Source: Cephalopachus bancanus
Taxonomy: Eukaryota; Chordata; Mammalia; Primates; Tarsiidae
DNA length: 64,000 nucleotides
Reading direction: 5' to 3'
Assembly: GCA_027257055.1 (NCBI GenBank)
Contig: JAPVLO010000007.1
Location: 806,001-870,000, forward strand
The notes beneath the pieces were generated by a model that was given only the letters and a program-made list of their open reading frames with translations, ran no database searches and had not been told where the DNA came from. The stretch's first letter is position 1. Each line of letters begins with the position of its first letter. Of the stretch, positions 1-15,848 are shown piece after piece. The position numbers and the translations under genes were made by a program.

Positions 1-261
<261 letters not shown>

Positions 262-404
262 CTACTGGACTATCTTGGATTCTCAAGCACTGTCTTCACA
301 TGGCTTTCCTTCACCAGTGATGTTCTGTGCTTCCTGGGAGCAGGGGCCTGGTCTCAGTCCTCCACAGATCTCTTTAATCAGAGCCCCGTGGCTGGCTCCA
401 TGTA

Positions 405-515
405 AATACCAAATAAACGAATGAGCCAGTGAATGAATGTATCAGTAGTTGAATGACAATAAGTGAATGTGTAATAGAGAAGTTAGTGAATGAACATAGA
501 GCCAGTGAATGAATG
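405..515. repeat. degenerate (GAAT)n-rich stretch
   Basis: Repeated GAATGA/GTGAATGAATG words with interruptions. It could be a decayed simple repeat or the tail of an old LINE2. The rest of 229-840 shows no gene or repeat that I recognise. Confidence 0.5.
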
Positions 516-839
516 AACTCCCTAGGGCCTGTGTCTGACAGCACTATAAGGACTGTTCTGAGGACCTCTGACCTCTTCTGTGTCCACTCAGTCATGCCAG
601 CATCTGCACCTGGGTTGCTGATGGGAAGTGACTTCCCTTCTGCATCCTACCCCCTCGTCCCCCCTCTTGCTCTTGGAGCCTGGGCACACGCAGGATGGGT
701 GGTGGCCTTTCAGTTGGCAGCATCTCAGCGGCTTTAACCTCACTTGCTCTGCCACCCAGGCTTCTGCAGACAGCTCATCCATCCTCCAGAGGCCTCCAAC
801 GCTGACTGCAGGGGCTGGAATAAGACCTAAATGGGACCG

Positions 840-1510
840 CAAGGTCCAGGGATCAGCCGGAATCCCTGGCTGATCACGGGGATTCGTGGATATGGGTGTT
901 GAACAATTTCACCGCCGCGCCAGGGAACACGAATCCACTGGGCGAGAGAACGGGACCTGCCCGAGTCTGGCCGTTGCACTTTGTGCAAGACATCTTCCTT
1001 TCCAGTTTCAGGGTGGCCGTCTGTTGACTGAACACTCCAAACGGCATCGATAGACTGGAATGAATGGAGGAAAAGGGGGACTGGAGATAATCAACGAGTA
1101 ATACCTTGCACAGAATAAAACCCTCGCGTCCCCAACTTGAAGACAGAGCGGAGGACCCAGAGCCCTTTCTCTCCCTCCCGCGTCGCTACGGTGCCAGGGA
1201 TGGGGCCTCCCACGTGGCGGAAATCTCCCGCACACGCACGGCGCAGCCGGGACCTCAGACCTTTCATACCTAGGGGAAGCCAAGGGTGTCTCAGCCCGAC
1301 GAGCCACCGGGTGGCGCCCTCGGCTCCTGGCAGGCTTCCTGGGGACAGGGGGCGGAGCTCGGGAGCGACCCAAGCGGGGCCAGGAGGGTCCGAGGTAGGC
1401 GTGGCGCGGCGCGGCGTGGCTGGGGGAGGGGGCGGGGTCTGGAGGAGAGGCGCGGGGCTGCGGCTGCAAGTTCGCCCACTGCTTGGCACCGCGGCGTCCC
1501 AGGGAGAATT
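840..1510. promoter_or_regulatory. orphan CpG-rich, GC-box-containing block
   Basis: This block is dense in CpG and contains GC boxes near 1348-1358 and 1428-1437 (GGGGGCGGGG). It lies about 1.3 kb upstream of the RPL26L1 promoter and is separate from it. No convincing coding sequence is present, because the open frames overlap on both strands as expected for GC-rich DNA. In human an antisense transcript (RPL26L1-AS1) is annotated near this gene, so a divergent lncRNA promoter is a plausible reading. The function is inference. Confidence 0.5.
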
Positions 1511-1522
1511 TTAAAAGATAGA

Positions 1523-1810
1523 AGCCAGGTGCAGGGACTCACGCCTGTGATCGCAGCTCTTTGGGCGGCCGAGGAGGGAGGTTCGCTTGAGGCCAGGAGT
1601 TCGAGACCAGTCTGGACAAAATAGCGAGGCCTCGTCTCTACAAAAATTTATCTGAACTTGGAGGCGCCTGTAGTTCTAGCTACTCGGGAGACTGAGATAG
1701 AAGGATCGCCTGAGCCCAGAAGATCGAGGCTGAGTCTACGGTGAGCTGTGCCACTGCACTCCAGCTTGGGTGACAGAGTGAAACCCAGATTCAAAACATA
1801 AATAAATAAG
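1523..1810 (+). mobile_element. AluJ-like SINE
   Basis: Full-length dimeric Alu ending in a short AT-rich tail (AACATAAATAAATAAG). It abuts the CpG-rich block on its left. Confidence 0.9.
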
Positions 1811-2012
1811 GTAGATGTCGCTCACCCCCAGCTCCAGGCAGCTTGGCGTCTTGCACTGTTTACAGCAAACACAGAAAGTTTACAGTTTGTGTCACTGCGA
1901 ATTGGTGGTAAAAGTCTGGATGCGAGGACTCCAGGACTCCCGGTAGATGTGAGGCCGGCTTTAGGACTGTCCCGGAGCAAGCCCCACCCATGGGCCTCCC
2001 CTTTTATTAGGC

Positions 2013-2143
2013 TGCAATTGAGCGCTGTGTGCCAGGCACTGCTCTAAACGCTCTAAAGGGATTAACTCATTTAATTCTCATAACAACTCTTTGAGACTTC
2101 TACTGAGATCATCCCCATTTTACAGATGATTAAACTAAAACTC
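2013..2143 (-). mobile_element. MIR SINE
   Basis: Antisense MIR. The hallmarks are GTGCCAGGCACTGCTCTAAA, TTAACTCATTTAATTCTCA and CCCCATTTTACAGATGA. Confidence 0.85.
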
Positions 2144-2334
2144 AAACGTGGTTCTGCTGGGGAGAAAAGAAAATATAATAATAATAAAAGTTTTATTTTA
2201 AAAAATTGAAAAAAAAAAAAGAGATATGTGGAGAGTGGGAGACCAGCAATACGAAGTGGCACTTAGGTCAACCCCAGACTTTCCAAATAGGGCTAAATAA
2301 TTGGGGGGAAGTTTGCAAAGCCAGGTGTTTGGTT

Positions 2335-2546
2335 CACAACCATCCTCAATCATTGGTGTGCCTCAAAATCTTGGGAGGTGCATGCGACTTAAATTCAGAT
2401 TTGCTTTAATTCATATTTGACCCCGACCTGCCACTGTCTGATTTTGTAGGACTGTGGTAGGACCCGAAAACTTGCATTTGAACAGGCCTCTCGCTGATTT
2501 TGAAGAAGCCGTTCCACAGACGCATTTGGAGCATCACTATGTTAAA
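2335..2546. mobile_element. MER5A-like hAT-Charlie DNA transposon
   Basis: A MER5A pattern is recognisable: a start near CATTGGTGTGCCTCAAAATC, an internal ACTTGCATTTGAACAGGC and an end with TTGGAGCATCACTATG. It is old and diverged. Confidence 0.6.
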
Positions 2547-2819
2547 GTACCGAGACAATCTATATGCCTAGACGACCTCAGTGGTCTCCTCTGCAGAAGA
2601 CAACGGGAGCAAAGAAAAAGTCTAGGGTAGGTGAGAGACTGCTGACGACGTGCTTATCAAAGGACAGCAATAAGCCTCTACGGCAGGACCTGCAAATGTA
2701 GTCCCTTGTCCCCAAAGGCTCCAACTCTTCGAGTTCCCAGCAAGAAGCTGCGTCGCATTCCCCCGGCCCTTAGGAATGAGGCGCTGCAATGCTACTCCAA
2801 GCCGTAGGGGGCATCGTTC

Positions 2820-2935
2820 TGATTAGCTCCGACGGGAAAGGGGCACTGGTATCTTTTTGCGCTTGCGCGGCGAGAAACTTCACTTCCGGTCCCGTGTGCT
2901 CTGGAGCTGAGCTCTTCCGGAGCCGGGTAGGTGAG
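2820..2935 (+). promoter_or_regulatory. RPL26L1: RPL26L1 core promoter
   Basis: GC-rich and TATA-less. An NRF1-like site (TGCGCTTGCGCG, one mismatch to the palindromic consensus) lies at about 2858-2869 and an ETS site (ACTTCCGG) at 2882-2889. Pyrimidine starts typical of ribosomal-protein TOP mRNAs occur at 2853 (CTTTTT) and 2912 (CTCTTCC). Which one is the true cap site cannot be decided from sequence. Confidence 0.65.
2853..2930 (+). other. RPL26L1: RPL26L1 exon 1 (non-coding), start approximate
   Basis: The exon ends at 2930, where GGGTAG is followed by a consensus donor GTGAGT at 2931. The 5' limit is set to the first TOP-like pyrimidine run and is uncertain. The first intron is about 410 bp and ends at the AG at 3340-3341, just before the ATG. 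Confidence 0.6.
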
Positions 2936-3341
2936 TAGCGGCTTGCGTTTTCTCGGACTCTGAAGCACAACTCCCTCGTGGGATCCTTCCATGTGTCGCG
3001 GGCCCATGCGCCACCCCAGAACTCCCTCTGCGTGACTCTCTCAGCCACTGATTCTTCTTTAACCCGGACACTCCCTCCTCGGTCAGCCTCAAGGTCCCAG
3101 TGCCGCCCCCCCACGACCCCTTTGATCAGACATGTGACTTCCCGCATGCACGTCTTACTCTGTGTAACCCTCTGACAACTCGCATCCCCCCAATCCTCCT
3201 GCCTTAGTCGCCTTTTGCGAACCCCTTTGTCCTTGTTGGGTCCTTTCGCGAGGATGGGGAGGAGAGTCTTGGATCGAGGAGAGGGCGGCCCCTGTATCCC
3301 ACTGAGCGCCCCTTCGTTCCTTCTTTCTCCGCTCTTGGTAG

Positions 3342-9050
<5,709 letters not shown>

Positions 9051-9054
9051 TTCC

Positions 9055-9845
9055 AGATGGTATTTGCCTTGTTGTATAAATTAATACAGCTGATTGTCCA
9101 TCCCCGCCGCCCGTCGTGTTGATGTGTACAGCAGCACAACTACAGGGGCGAGGCACCCTGCTCTCACCCAGACCCACGCGCTGAGGGCACCATGCAGGCA
9201 TCTGCCCCCTTATAGCAGCCATGATGTGAACTAGCACACAAGGCCTGTGGTGTGTGTGGCGCTGCATTACACCCACATCTCAGCCTGACATTACTCTGTG
9301 GCCCCCTGACGTGAATGTCTCCGGCTTTCTCTCCCTCATGCCAACCAGACCAAATCATGGGCAGCTCCCAGGCCAGGCTCCCTTCCCAGGCCCGGCCTGT
9401 GCAAGTGCCATTTCCATGTGACTAATATGGCCCTTGTGTTCTGGAGCTAACTCAAAAAACTGGCAGCCTGAAGGCAAGATTTGACTCTGACAGATTGTGC
9501 CCCTCTATTTTAATAGTTATTTAACATTTCCAGCTTTTAAGATGGAGATTCCACAGGGAGCCACATGCTTCCCCTGGCCACTCAGAGCCCGGCTCCCACA
9601 CAGCCAGCTGGAGCCTGGAGGCTGGCAGCTCCCTGTCCTACCTGCTTCATTCCCATACTCGGCCTGCCTGGCCCTACGGGCACCTGAGCTTCAGACTCCA
9701 GGTCTAACTTTTCAGTCTTCAAGATTTAGCTCCTTTGTCTAAGAGGCACACAGTGAATAAAAATAATAAATACATAATTAAGCAAAAGATTGAGTTTCAG
9801 GGCCACATCTAAAATCCTCCCGTGAAAAATAGTCTTAAAAGGTAT
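9055..9845. other. intergenic, nothing recognised
   Basis: GC-moderate unique-looking sequence downstream of RPL26L1. No gene, RNA gene or repeat could be supported. Confidence 0.4.
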
Positions 9846-9848
9846 CAA

Positions 9849-10100
9849 ACCGTGGTAGTGCATGCCTGTAATTCCGGCTACTCGGAAGGCTGAGGTGGAA
9901 GGATTGCCGGAGCCCAGCGGGTCGAGCATACTCATCTTCACAAAAAATAAAAAAGTGTGCTGGGTGTAGTGGCATGTGCCTGTAGTCCCAGGAGGCTGAG
10001 GCAGGAGGATCACCTAGGAGGTCAAGGCTGCAGTGAGTTGTGATCATGCCACTGCACTCCAGCTTGGATCACAGGGTAAGACCCTGCCTCAAAAATAAAA
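9849..10100 (+). mobile_element. chimeric Alu (young half joined to AluJ half)
   Basis: 9849-9928 reads as the start of a T-arm/intermediate right arm (GCCTGTAATTCCGGCTACTC, GCCGGAGCCCAGC). At 9929 it switches to an AluJ-like mid-linker and right arm ending at CCTGCCTCAAAAATAAAA. Confidence 0.75.
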
Positions 10101-10434
10101 TGTATCCAACAGCCAACAGCCTTGTATGACTCCAGTAATGGCTTATCTGACACACTGGAGTTTCTTAATAAATGTTGACTGAATTAGGGTATTGTTAACT
10201 GTTCACATCATCGCATAGGTAGTAAAGCCAAGATTTGAGGCCTTGAGCCTCACTGCACCAAAGGCCACTCTTCCAACGTTCCCCAGCTGTCTGGTTTTTC
10301 TTCCTTTGCCCTGTCAGCCTTTTATTGGCATCTGATAAGGGACTGGACATGTGTGTGGAACAGACAAGAACCTTTGTGTGCAGCAGTGCCACCTGGGAAA
10401 GGCATGGTCACCGGCCATCCTGGGCTGATCCCAG

Positions 10435-10545
10435 CTCTGTCTCACTGCACAGTCAGCAAGCTTTGAGCAAGTCACTTATCTCAGGGCTTCCATTTTCTCA
10501 GTAAAACTAATGATTACGATCACTTACCAGTATGAAAAACCAAAA
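10435..10545 (+). mobile_element. MIR-like fragment
   Basis: GAGCAAGTCACTTATCTCAG and CCATTTTCTCAGTAAAACTAATGA resemble the MIR core. The rest of 10100-10920 looks unique. Confidence 0.5.
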
Positions 10546-10924
10546 ATAAATAAACATGATGACACCTGTTCTGCCTTCCTATCTCATGGAAAATGCAGAG
10601 AGAAAATGGCCAGAACAGATGGCATGTTCCTGAGGACACTTTCCACGCTGTGCGTATCCAAATGCTACTAGTATCCTTCTTTGCCAGTTCACTTGTATTT
10701 CCAACCCTGACATTTACTCTGCACAGGCCAGGAGTTCTCACAGAAGAAATCAGGGATATCACAAAGCACAAAACTCAAGATATATCCTCTGACTTGGCAT
10801 TGATTTAAGGATAGGCAGATATTGTCCTGACTCTGGAGTCACACAGGTTTGGATTCAAATTTTGCTCTGGTCCTTGAGAGGTCATTTTTATGACCTTCTG
10901 TTTTCTTATCTATATAAGAAGCTG

Positions 10925-11120
10925 GTCTTGCCTGGGCAATATGGCAAGATCTCATCTCTACAAAAAAAAAATTTTTAAATTAGCTGAGCATGGTGATGTG
11001 TGCCTGTAGTCTCAGCTGCTCGAGGGGCCGAGATAGGAGGATCACCTGAGGCCCAGGAGGTTGAGGCTGCAGTGAGCCTTGATTGTTCCACTGCAGGCAA
11101 CAGAGTGAGATTCTGACAAA

Positions 11121-11151
<31 letters not shown>

Positions 11152-11153
11152 AT
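10925..11153 (+). mobile_element. 5'-truncated AluJ-like with (AAAT)n tail
   Basis: It starts in the left arm (TTGCCTGGGCAATATGG) and ends in about nine AAAT units (11119-11153). Confidence 0.88.
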
Positions 11154-11342
11154 GGCAGAGTGGGATCTCGGGCCACCATTTCACCAGCACCCAGGCTGTC
11201 TCCAGCTCCAAACACATTGCTTTGCACTTTCTAATTTGGATTTTGTCTTTACATATTCTCAACCAGCACATGTTTTAGGACTCCAAAAGTTGCATAAAAG
11301 TCAGATTTCACACTAGAGTAAATGTATAGCTCCTTACTGTAT

Positions 11343-11375
11343 GCTCTGAGACCTACTCTGAGACCTACTCTGAGC
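11343..11375. repeat. short tandem repeat, 14-bp unit
   Basis: CTCTGAGACCTACT is repeated about 2.3 times. Confidence 0.8.
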
Positions 11376-11547
11376 TCTGGGCTTCAGTCATTACTTTCAT
11401 CAGCAAATAATTATGATATCTCCTAGGAACCAGACTTAGCTTGTTTTCAGCAACGTATTCCAAGTGATGGATAAGAGCTTTGAGAGCTGTAATCCCTCAC
11501 AGGAATCCAAGTTATACTAGACTGCTTATATTGAGCCAAGTGAATTT

Positions 11548-11836
11548 TTTTTTTTTAAGTTAAGTCTCACTCTGTCACCCAGGCTAGAGTGTGATGGCAT
11601 GATCACGGCTGCTGCAGCCTTAGCCTGCTGGGCTCAGGCAATCCTTCTGCCTCAACCTCCTGAGTAGCTAGGACTATAGATAGGCATGTGCCACCATGCC
11701 TAGCTAGTTTTTGGCTTATTGTGGAGAAGTCTCACCATGATAATCAGGCTGGTCTCAGACTCCAGGGCTCAGGCAATTCTCTCCCCTCACCCTCCTTAAA
11801 TGCTGGATTTACAGGCATGAGCCCCCGTGCCGGGCC
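11548..11836 (-). mobile_element. intermediate/old Alu
   Basis: Reversed full-length Alu. Probable target duplication GAGCCAAGTGAAT / GAGTTGAGTGAAT. Confidence 0.9.
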
Positions 11837-11915
11837 TGAGTTGAGTGAATAATAGTGAATGATCAAGGGCAGAACTTGGCCTTAAATTGAGTTTGCTGTT
11901 GTTGTTTATTTGGTT

Positions 11916-12202
11916 TTTTAAGCAGGCATTTCACTCTGTTGCCCAGGGGTTGGAATACAGTGGTGGGATCATGGCTCACTGTGGCCCCGACCTCTTGGGC
12001 CCAAGTCTCTCCTCTTGTCTCAGTCTCTCAAGTAGCTGGGAATACAGGTAGCACCACCATGCCTGCCTAATTTTTTGATTTTTTTGTAGAGATGAGGTCT
12101 TGCTATATTGCCCAGGCTGGTCTTGAATTCCTGGACTCAAGTGATCTCCCATCTTGGCCTTCCAAGATGCTGGGATTATAGGCATGAGCCAATGTGCCCA
12201 GC
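11916..12202 (-). mobile_element. AluJ-like SINE
   Basis: Reversed AluJ. The flanks TTAAATTGAGTT and TAAAATTGAGTT are a likely target duplication. It sits directly against a MIR. Confidence 0.9.
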
Positions 12203-12203
12203 T

Positions 12204-12362
12204 AAAATTGAGTTCTAATCCTAGCTCTATCCGTTCCTAGCTGTGTGACCTTGGACAAATTGCTTAACTGCTCTGGTCCTTAGTTTTGTCATTTATGAAG
12301 TTGTCAGACTTATTACTTAAGAGATGTACACAAAGCACTGAGTGCTCAGGAAATCTTAGCTG
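12204..12362 (+). mobile_element. MIR SINE
   Basis: Core phrases TCCTAGCTCTATC, CTAGCTGTGTGACCTTGGAC and AATTGCTTAACTGCTCTGG. Confidence 0.85.
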
Positions 12363-13010
12363 TTGCCTTTTAGAGGAGATTTGCAATGGGGTCATGCATG
12401 GGAACAGAGGGAAAAGTTCTCAAGGGAGTTCAGACGAATGCTGGTTCTTGAACAAAGGATAAGGTTTAGAAGCAGCAGCGGTGGGGTCTGGCTGCTGCAA
12501 GAAATAGGGATTGGAGAATGTCAGACAGGTGGGCCTGCCTTTCAAGGTTCAGGTTCTGGGTATTAGCATGTCTCCTGGAATAACTGAATCAGTTTTCTAA
12601 TGACCTTTTAATCAAATTCGCAAATATGCGTTCCCTCAAGTGATTCCCCTTGTGCTATTTTAGGAAGACGCCAACCTTCTAAATTGCAGATAACTGCTTC
12701 TGAATGTCTACCTTCACACTGCACAGGCGTAGACTGCAGTCATAGAGCTTTCCACTGAGTTGAACAGGTAAGTCATCGAGTCTTCCAGAACAGGACAGGA
12801 CTCCACCACCCAAGAGTCCACTATCAACTGCTGATGCTACATACTGAGCAGCTTTTATCTCGTGTTCACTTGGGTCTTTGTTAATTGCTCTTTTAAATTG
12901 TTTTTTTTTCAAGGTAATACCTATACACGGTACAAAATAAAAAAGTATAAAAGGTAGATACTGAAAAGTAAGTTTCCTTGTTACCTTGACCCTCACTCTG
13001 TTTTCTGTTA
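12363..13010. other. intergenic, nothing recognised
   Basis: Apparently unique DNA. Frames here are short and give no recognisable protein. Confidence 0.4.
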
Positions 13011-13172
13011 CCTGGTTATTTTATTTATTTATTGAGTTGGGGTCTCATTCTGTTGCCCAGTATAGCAGTGTGATCACCATTCACCACAGCCTTGACCTCC
13101 TGGGCTCAAGCGATCCTCCTTGCCTCAGCCTCCAAAGTAGCTGGGACTACAGGTGTGCACCACACTCAGCTA

Positions 13173-13255
13173 CTCTTTCTTTCTTTCTCTCTCTCTCTCT
13201 CTCTTTCTCTCTCCCTCCCTCCCTTCCTCCCTTCCTTCCTTCCTTCCTTCCTTTC
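13173..13255. repeat. (CTTT)n-(CT)n-(TTCC)n microsatellite
   Basis: Compound pyrimidine microsatellite that is the expanded antisense tail of the inner Alu. Confidence 0.95.
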
Positions 13256-13540
13256 TTGAAATGGAGTCTCATTCTGTCATCCAGGCTGGAATGCAGTGGC
13301 ACACTCACAGTCACCGCAGCCTCGACCCACTGGGTTCAGGTGATCCTTCCACCTCAGCCTTCCAAGTAGCTAGAACTACAGATGTGTGGCACCACACCTG
13401 GCTAATTTTTTGATTTATTGTAGAGACAAGGTCTTGCCAACTTGCCCAGGCTGGTCACAAATCCATGGACTCAGGCAATCCTCTCACCTCATCCTCCCAA
13501 AGTGCTGGGATTACAGGCTTGAGCCACTGTGCCCAGCCCT
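13256..13540 (-). mobile_element. intermediate Alu nested in an AluJ
   Basis: Reversed, full-length. It contains GATTTATTGTAGAGAC, the lineage-specific mid-linker. Confidence 0.92.
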
Positions 13541-13745
13541 AATTTTTTAATTTTTTTTTTTTTTTGTAGAGATGAAGTCTCACTATGTGGCCCAGGCTGG
13601 TCTCAAACTCCTGGACTCAAGCAATCCTCCCACCTCAGTCTCCCAAAGTGCTGGGAATACAGGCTTGTCTGTTACCAGTTTCTTTTGTATCCTTCCAGAA
13701 ATATTCTAAGCATATGCAGTTGAATCTTTATTGAAAGTGTTATCC

Positions 13746-14040
13746 GGCCAGGCTCCGTGGCTCAGCCTGTAATCCCAGCACTTTGGGAGGCCGAGGTGAG
13801 TGGATTGCCTGAGTCCGCGGGTTCGAGACCCGCCTGGGCAACTTGGTGAGACCTCATCTCTACAATAAATAAAAAAATCAGCCGGGTGTGGTAGCGCACG
13901 CCTGTAATTCCGGCTACTCGGAAGGCTGAGGGGAAGGATCGCCGGAGCCCAGCAGGTCGAGGCTGCGGTGGCCGGGAGCGGCCACTGCACTCCAGTCTGG
14001 GCGACAGAGTGAGACTCCAACTCAAAAAAAAAAAAAAAGA
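13746..14040 (+). mobile_element. T-arm type Alu, near-consensus copy
   Basis: A good type example. T-arm GCGGGTTCGAGACCCGC is at 13817-13833. The right-arm hairpin has arms at 13965-13973 and 13980-13988 with loop GGGAGC. An uninterrupted A tail follows GACTCCAACTC. Confidence 0.97.
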
Positions 14041-14354
14041 AAATGTGATCCTTAACAAGTTCTTCATGAGAAAAGCAGGTTGTCCAAATTTAAACAGCTA
14101 TGTAGACTGATTTACTGCCTGAACACCATAATTGCAATATTAACATACAGAAAGATGAAGGAAAATGTTCTTTGCCCACCAGAAATAACTAAATCAACCA
14201 TATGTCAGTCTATTGTGAGCAGAAGGCCAGTTAGCCTTTGAACAGGCTTTCAAAGGGCTCATCTTATGCTCTAGACGATCCTCTGTCTTGTAAACGCGTG
14301 TCCAATCTAGGATCGTCTTGTATGGTGACTTATTGCTTGAAATAGGAGCAGCAA

Positions 14355-14720
14355 CAAGGCTTAGTGGAAAGAACAGGAGCTCTGAAGAGCCACATTCAGA
14401 TCCCAGTTCTGTAGTTAAAACAGCTGCACTTAGCCAGGTGAGGTGGCTTGCTCCTGGAATCCCAGGACTTGGGAGGCTGAGGTGGGAGGGCCACTTGAGG
14501 CCAGGAGTTTGAAACCAGTCTGCACAACATAGCAAGACTCCATCTCTATTAAGAAAAAAAGAATAAATAAGTAAATGAAATAAAACAGTTACACTTTGGA
14601 CAAGCTACAAATCTGAGCCTCTCTTTTTGTCACATGTAAAATGAATTTAATAATATGTATATTAGGTGTATGAATATTCAATGAAAAATAATTCAAATTA
14701 TTCAGCACATGGCAGTCCCT
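14355..14720 (+). mobile_element. MIR interrupted by an Alu monomer
   Basis: MIR-like words flank the monomer: GGAGCTCTGAAGAGCCACAT with CAGATCCCAGTTCTG before it, and CTTTGGACAAGCTACAAATC with GTCACATGTAAAATGAAT after it. Confidence 0.65.
14433..14575 (+). mobile_element. Alu left monomer (FLAM-like) with TSD
   Basis: A single left arm with an A-rich tail. Target duplication AAAACAGCTGCACTT / AAAACAGTTACACTT. It is inserted in the MIR. Confidence 0.88.
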
Positions 14721-14764
14721 CAAGCAGTGGTAGTGTGGAATGGGACTTTAAAAGACATCTACAA

Positions 14765-15063
14765 GCCAGGCTCGGTGGCTCAGCCTGTAATCCCACGCTT
14801 TTGGGAGGCTGAGGTGAGGGGATTGCCTGAGCCCGTGGGTTTGAGACTCGCCTGGGCAGCAAGACCTCATCTCTACAATAAATCAAATATCAGCCAGGTG
14901 TGGTAGCACATGCCTGTAATTCCGGCTACTTGGAAGGCTGAGGCGGAAGGATCGCCGGAGCCCAGCAGGTTGAGGCTGCGGTGGCCGGGAGCGGCCACTG
15001 CACTCCAGTCTGGGTGACAGAGTGAGACTCCAACTCAAAAAATAAAAATAAAATAAAAATAAA
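14765..15063 (+). mobile_element. T-arm type Alu
   Basis: Full-length. Target duplication AAAAGACATCTACAA / AAAAGACACCTACAA. A-rich tail with AAAAT units. Confidence 0.94.
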
Positions 15064-15232
15064 GAAAAGACACCTACAATGTCAAAAATTAGGCTAAGCA
15101 TGTACTCAACCTTTGCACAGTTAAAAAAAAAGTTCCCTTCCTGGAAACTGGCAACAGCACCTGCTGGCTAGGTTAAACTGTTTAACAGCTTTTTTTCCAC
15201 TTCTGTGAACCCCGCTAGCATTGCTTGAAAAA

Positions 15233-15458
15233 TACCTAGGCCTCCAGGATGTTGCGGTTTGGCCCACTTGGAAAGTCCCAATGTGGTTTTCCCCCATTTA
15301 AGCAAGCCCCTGTAGCTAATGGGGGCACCTTGATGTGGGACTGTTATATCCAGCAGGTAAGTGGCCGCCGGCCCAGCTCTTGGCTAATAAACCTCTCCTT
15401 TTTATAACTTGTACTTTTGGTGTTGGTGCTGTGAATTAAGCGCTCGGTCCCTATTTCA
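15233..15458 (+). repeat. proviral 5' LTR, alignable part (R/U5 and 3' U3)
   Basis: It begins at TACCTAGGCC where homology with the downstream copy starts. AATAAA is at 15386-15391 and the end is CTATTTCA. The true LTR start is likely upstream (about 15130), but no partner exists there to define it. Confidence 0.85.
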
Positions 15459-15460
15459 TC

Positions 15461-15478
15461 TGGGGGCTTGCCCAGGAG
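15461..15478 (+). other. retroviral primer-binding site, tRNA-Pro type
   Basis: TGGGGGCTTGCCCAGGAG matches about 14 of 18 positions of the proline primer site used by gammaretroviruses. It lies two bases after the LTR end. Confidence 0.75.
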
Positions 15479-15848
15479 ATCCGAAAGCTTAATCCCCAGC
15501 CCCAATCACCAGCTGACCTTGTGGGTCTGCATACTCATGAACCTCAGTGTTCATCGGTCCTGGTGTCTGTGGACTCACAAACGGCTGTTTGCCATCTCTG
15601 GCAGATTCACAATGTCCCCAGAGCCCTCTGAGAGGTGAGTCAAGTTCCTGTTTTGTTTGTGCACACTTCTGGTTGGACCCGCAGGAAAGCTGGACTCAGC
15701 ACTAATTCCTGGGTCTGAGGTCCCAGTGACACGTCACTGGGCCCTCCGGTATTGCCCTTGGGTAGTTAGGTCTGTCTGTTCAGTTTGTGTTATTATCTTT
15801 ATTTGCTCAGTGTCAGTCACTGTTGTGTCTGTCATTGCTATCAACATT

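Larger units (their letters stand above)
13018..13664 (-). mobile_element. AluJ-like SINE split by a later Alu
   Basis: The right arm is 13018-13171 and the left arm is about 13541-13664, both reversed. They are separated by a younger Alu and its pyrimidine tail. Confidence 0.85.

Noticed and set aside
1008..1624. Several overlapping frames over 100 codons near the CpG block
   Set aside because: Present on both strands at once with arginine/proline/alanine bias, as expected where stop codons are rare in GC-rich DNA.
13817..13833. tRNA gene suggested by a perfect T-arm
   Set aside because: Only the T-arm is tRNA-like. The surrounding sequence is Alu, with no acceptor stem or anticodon arm.
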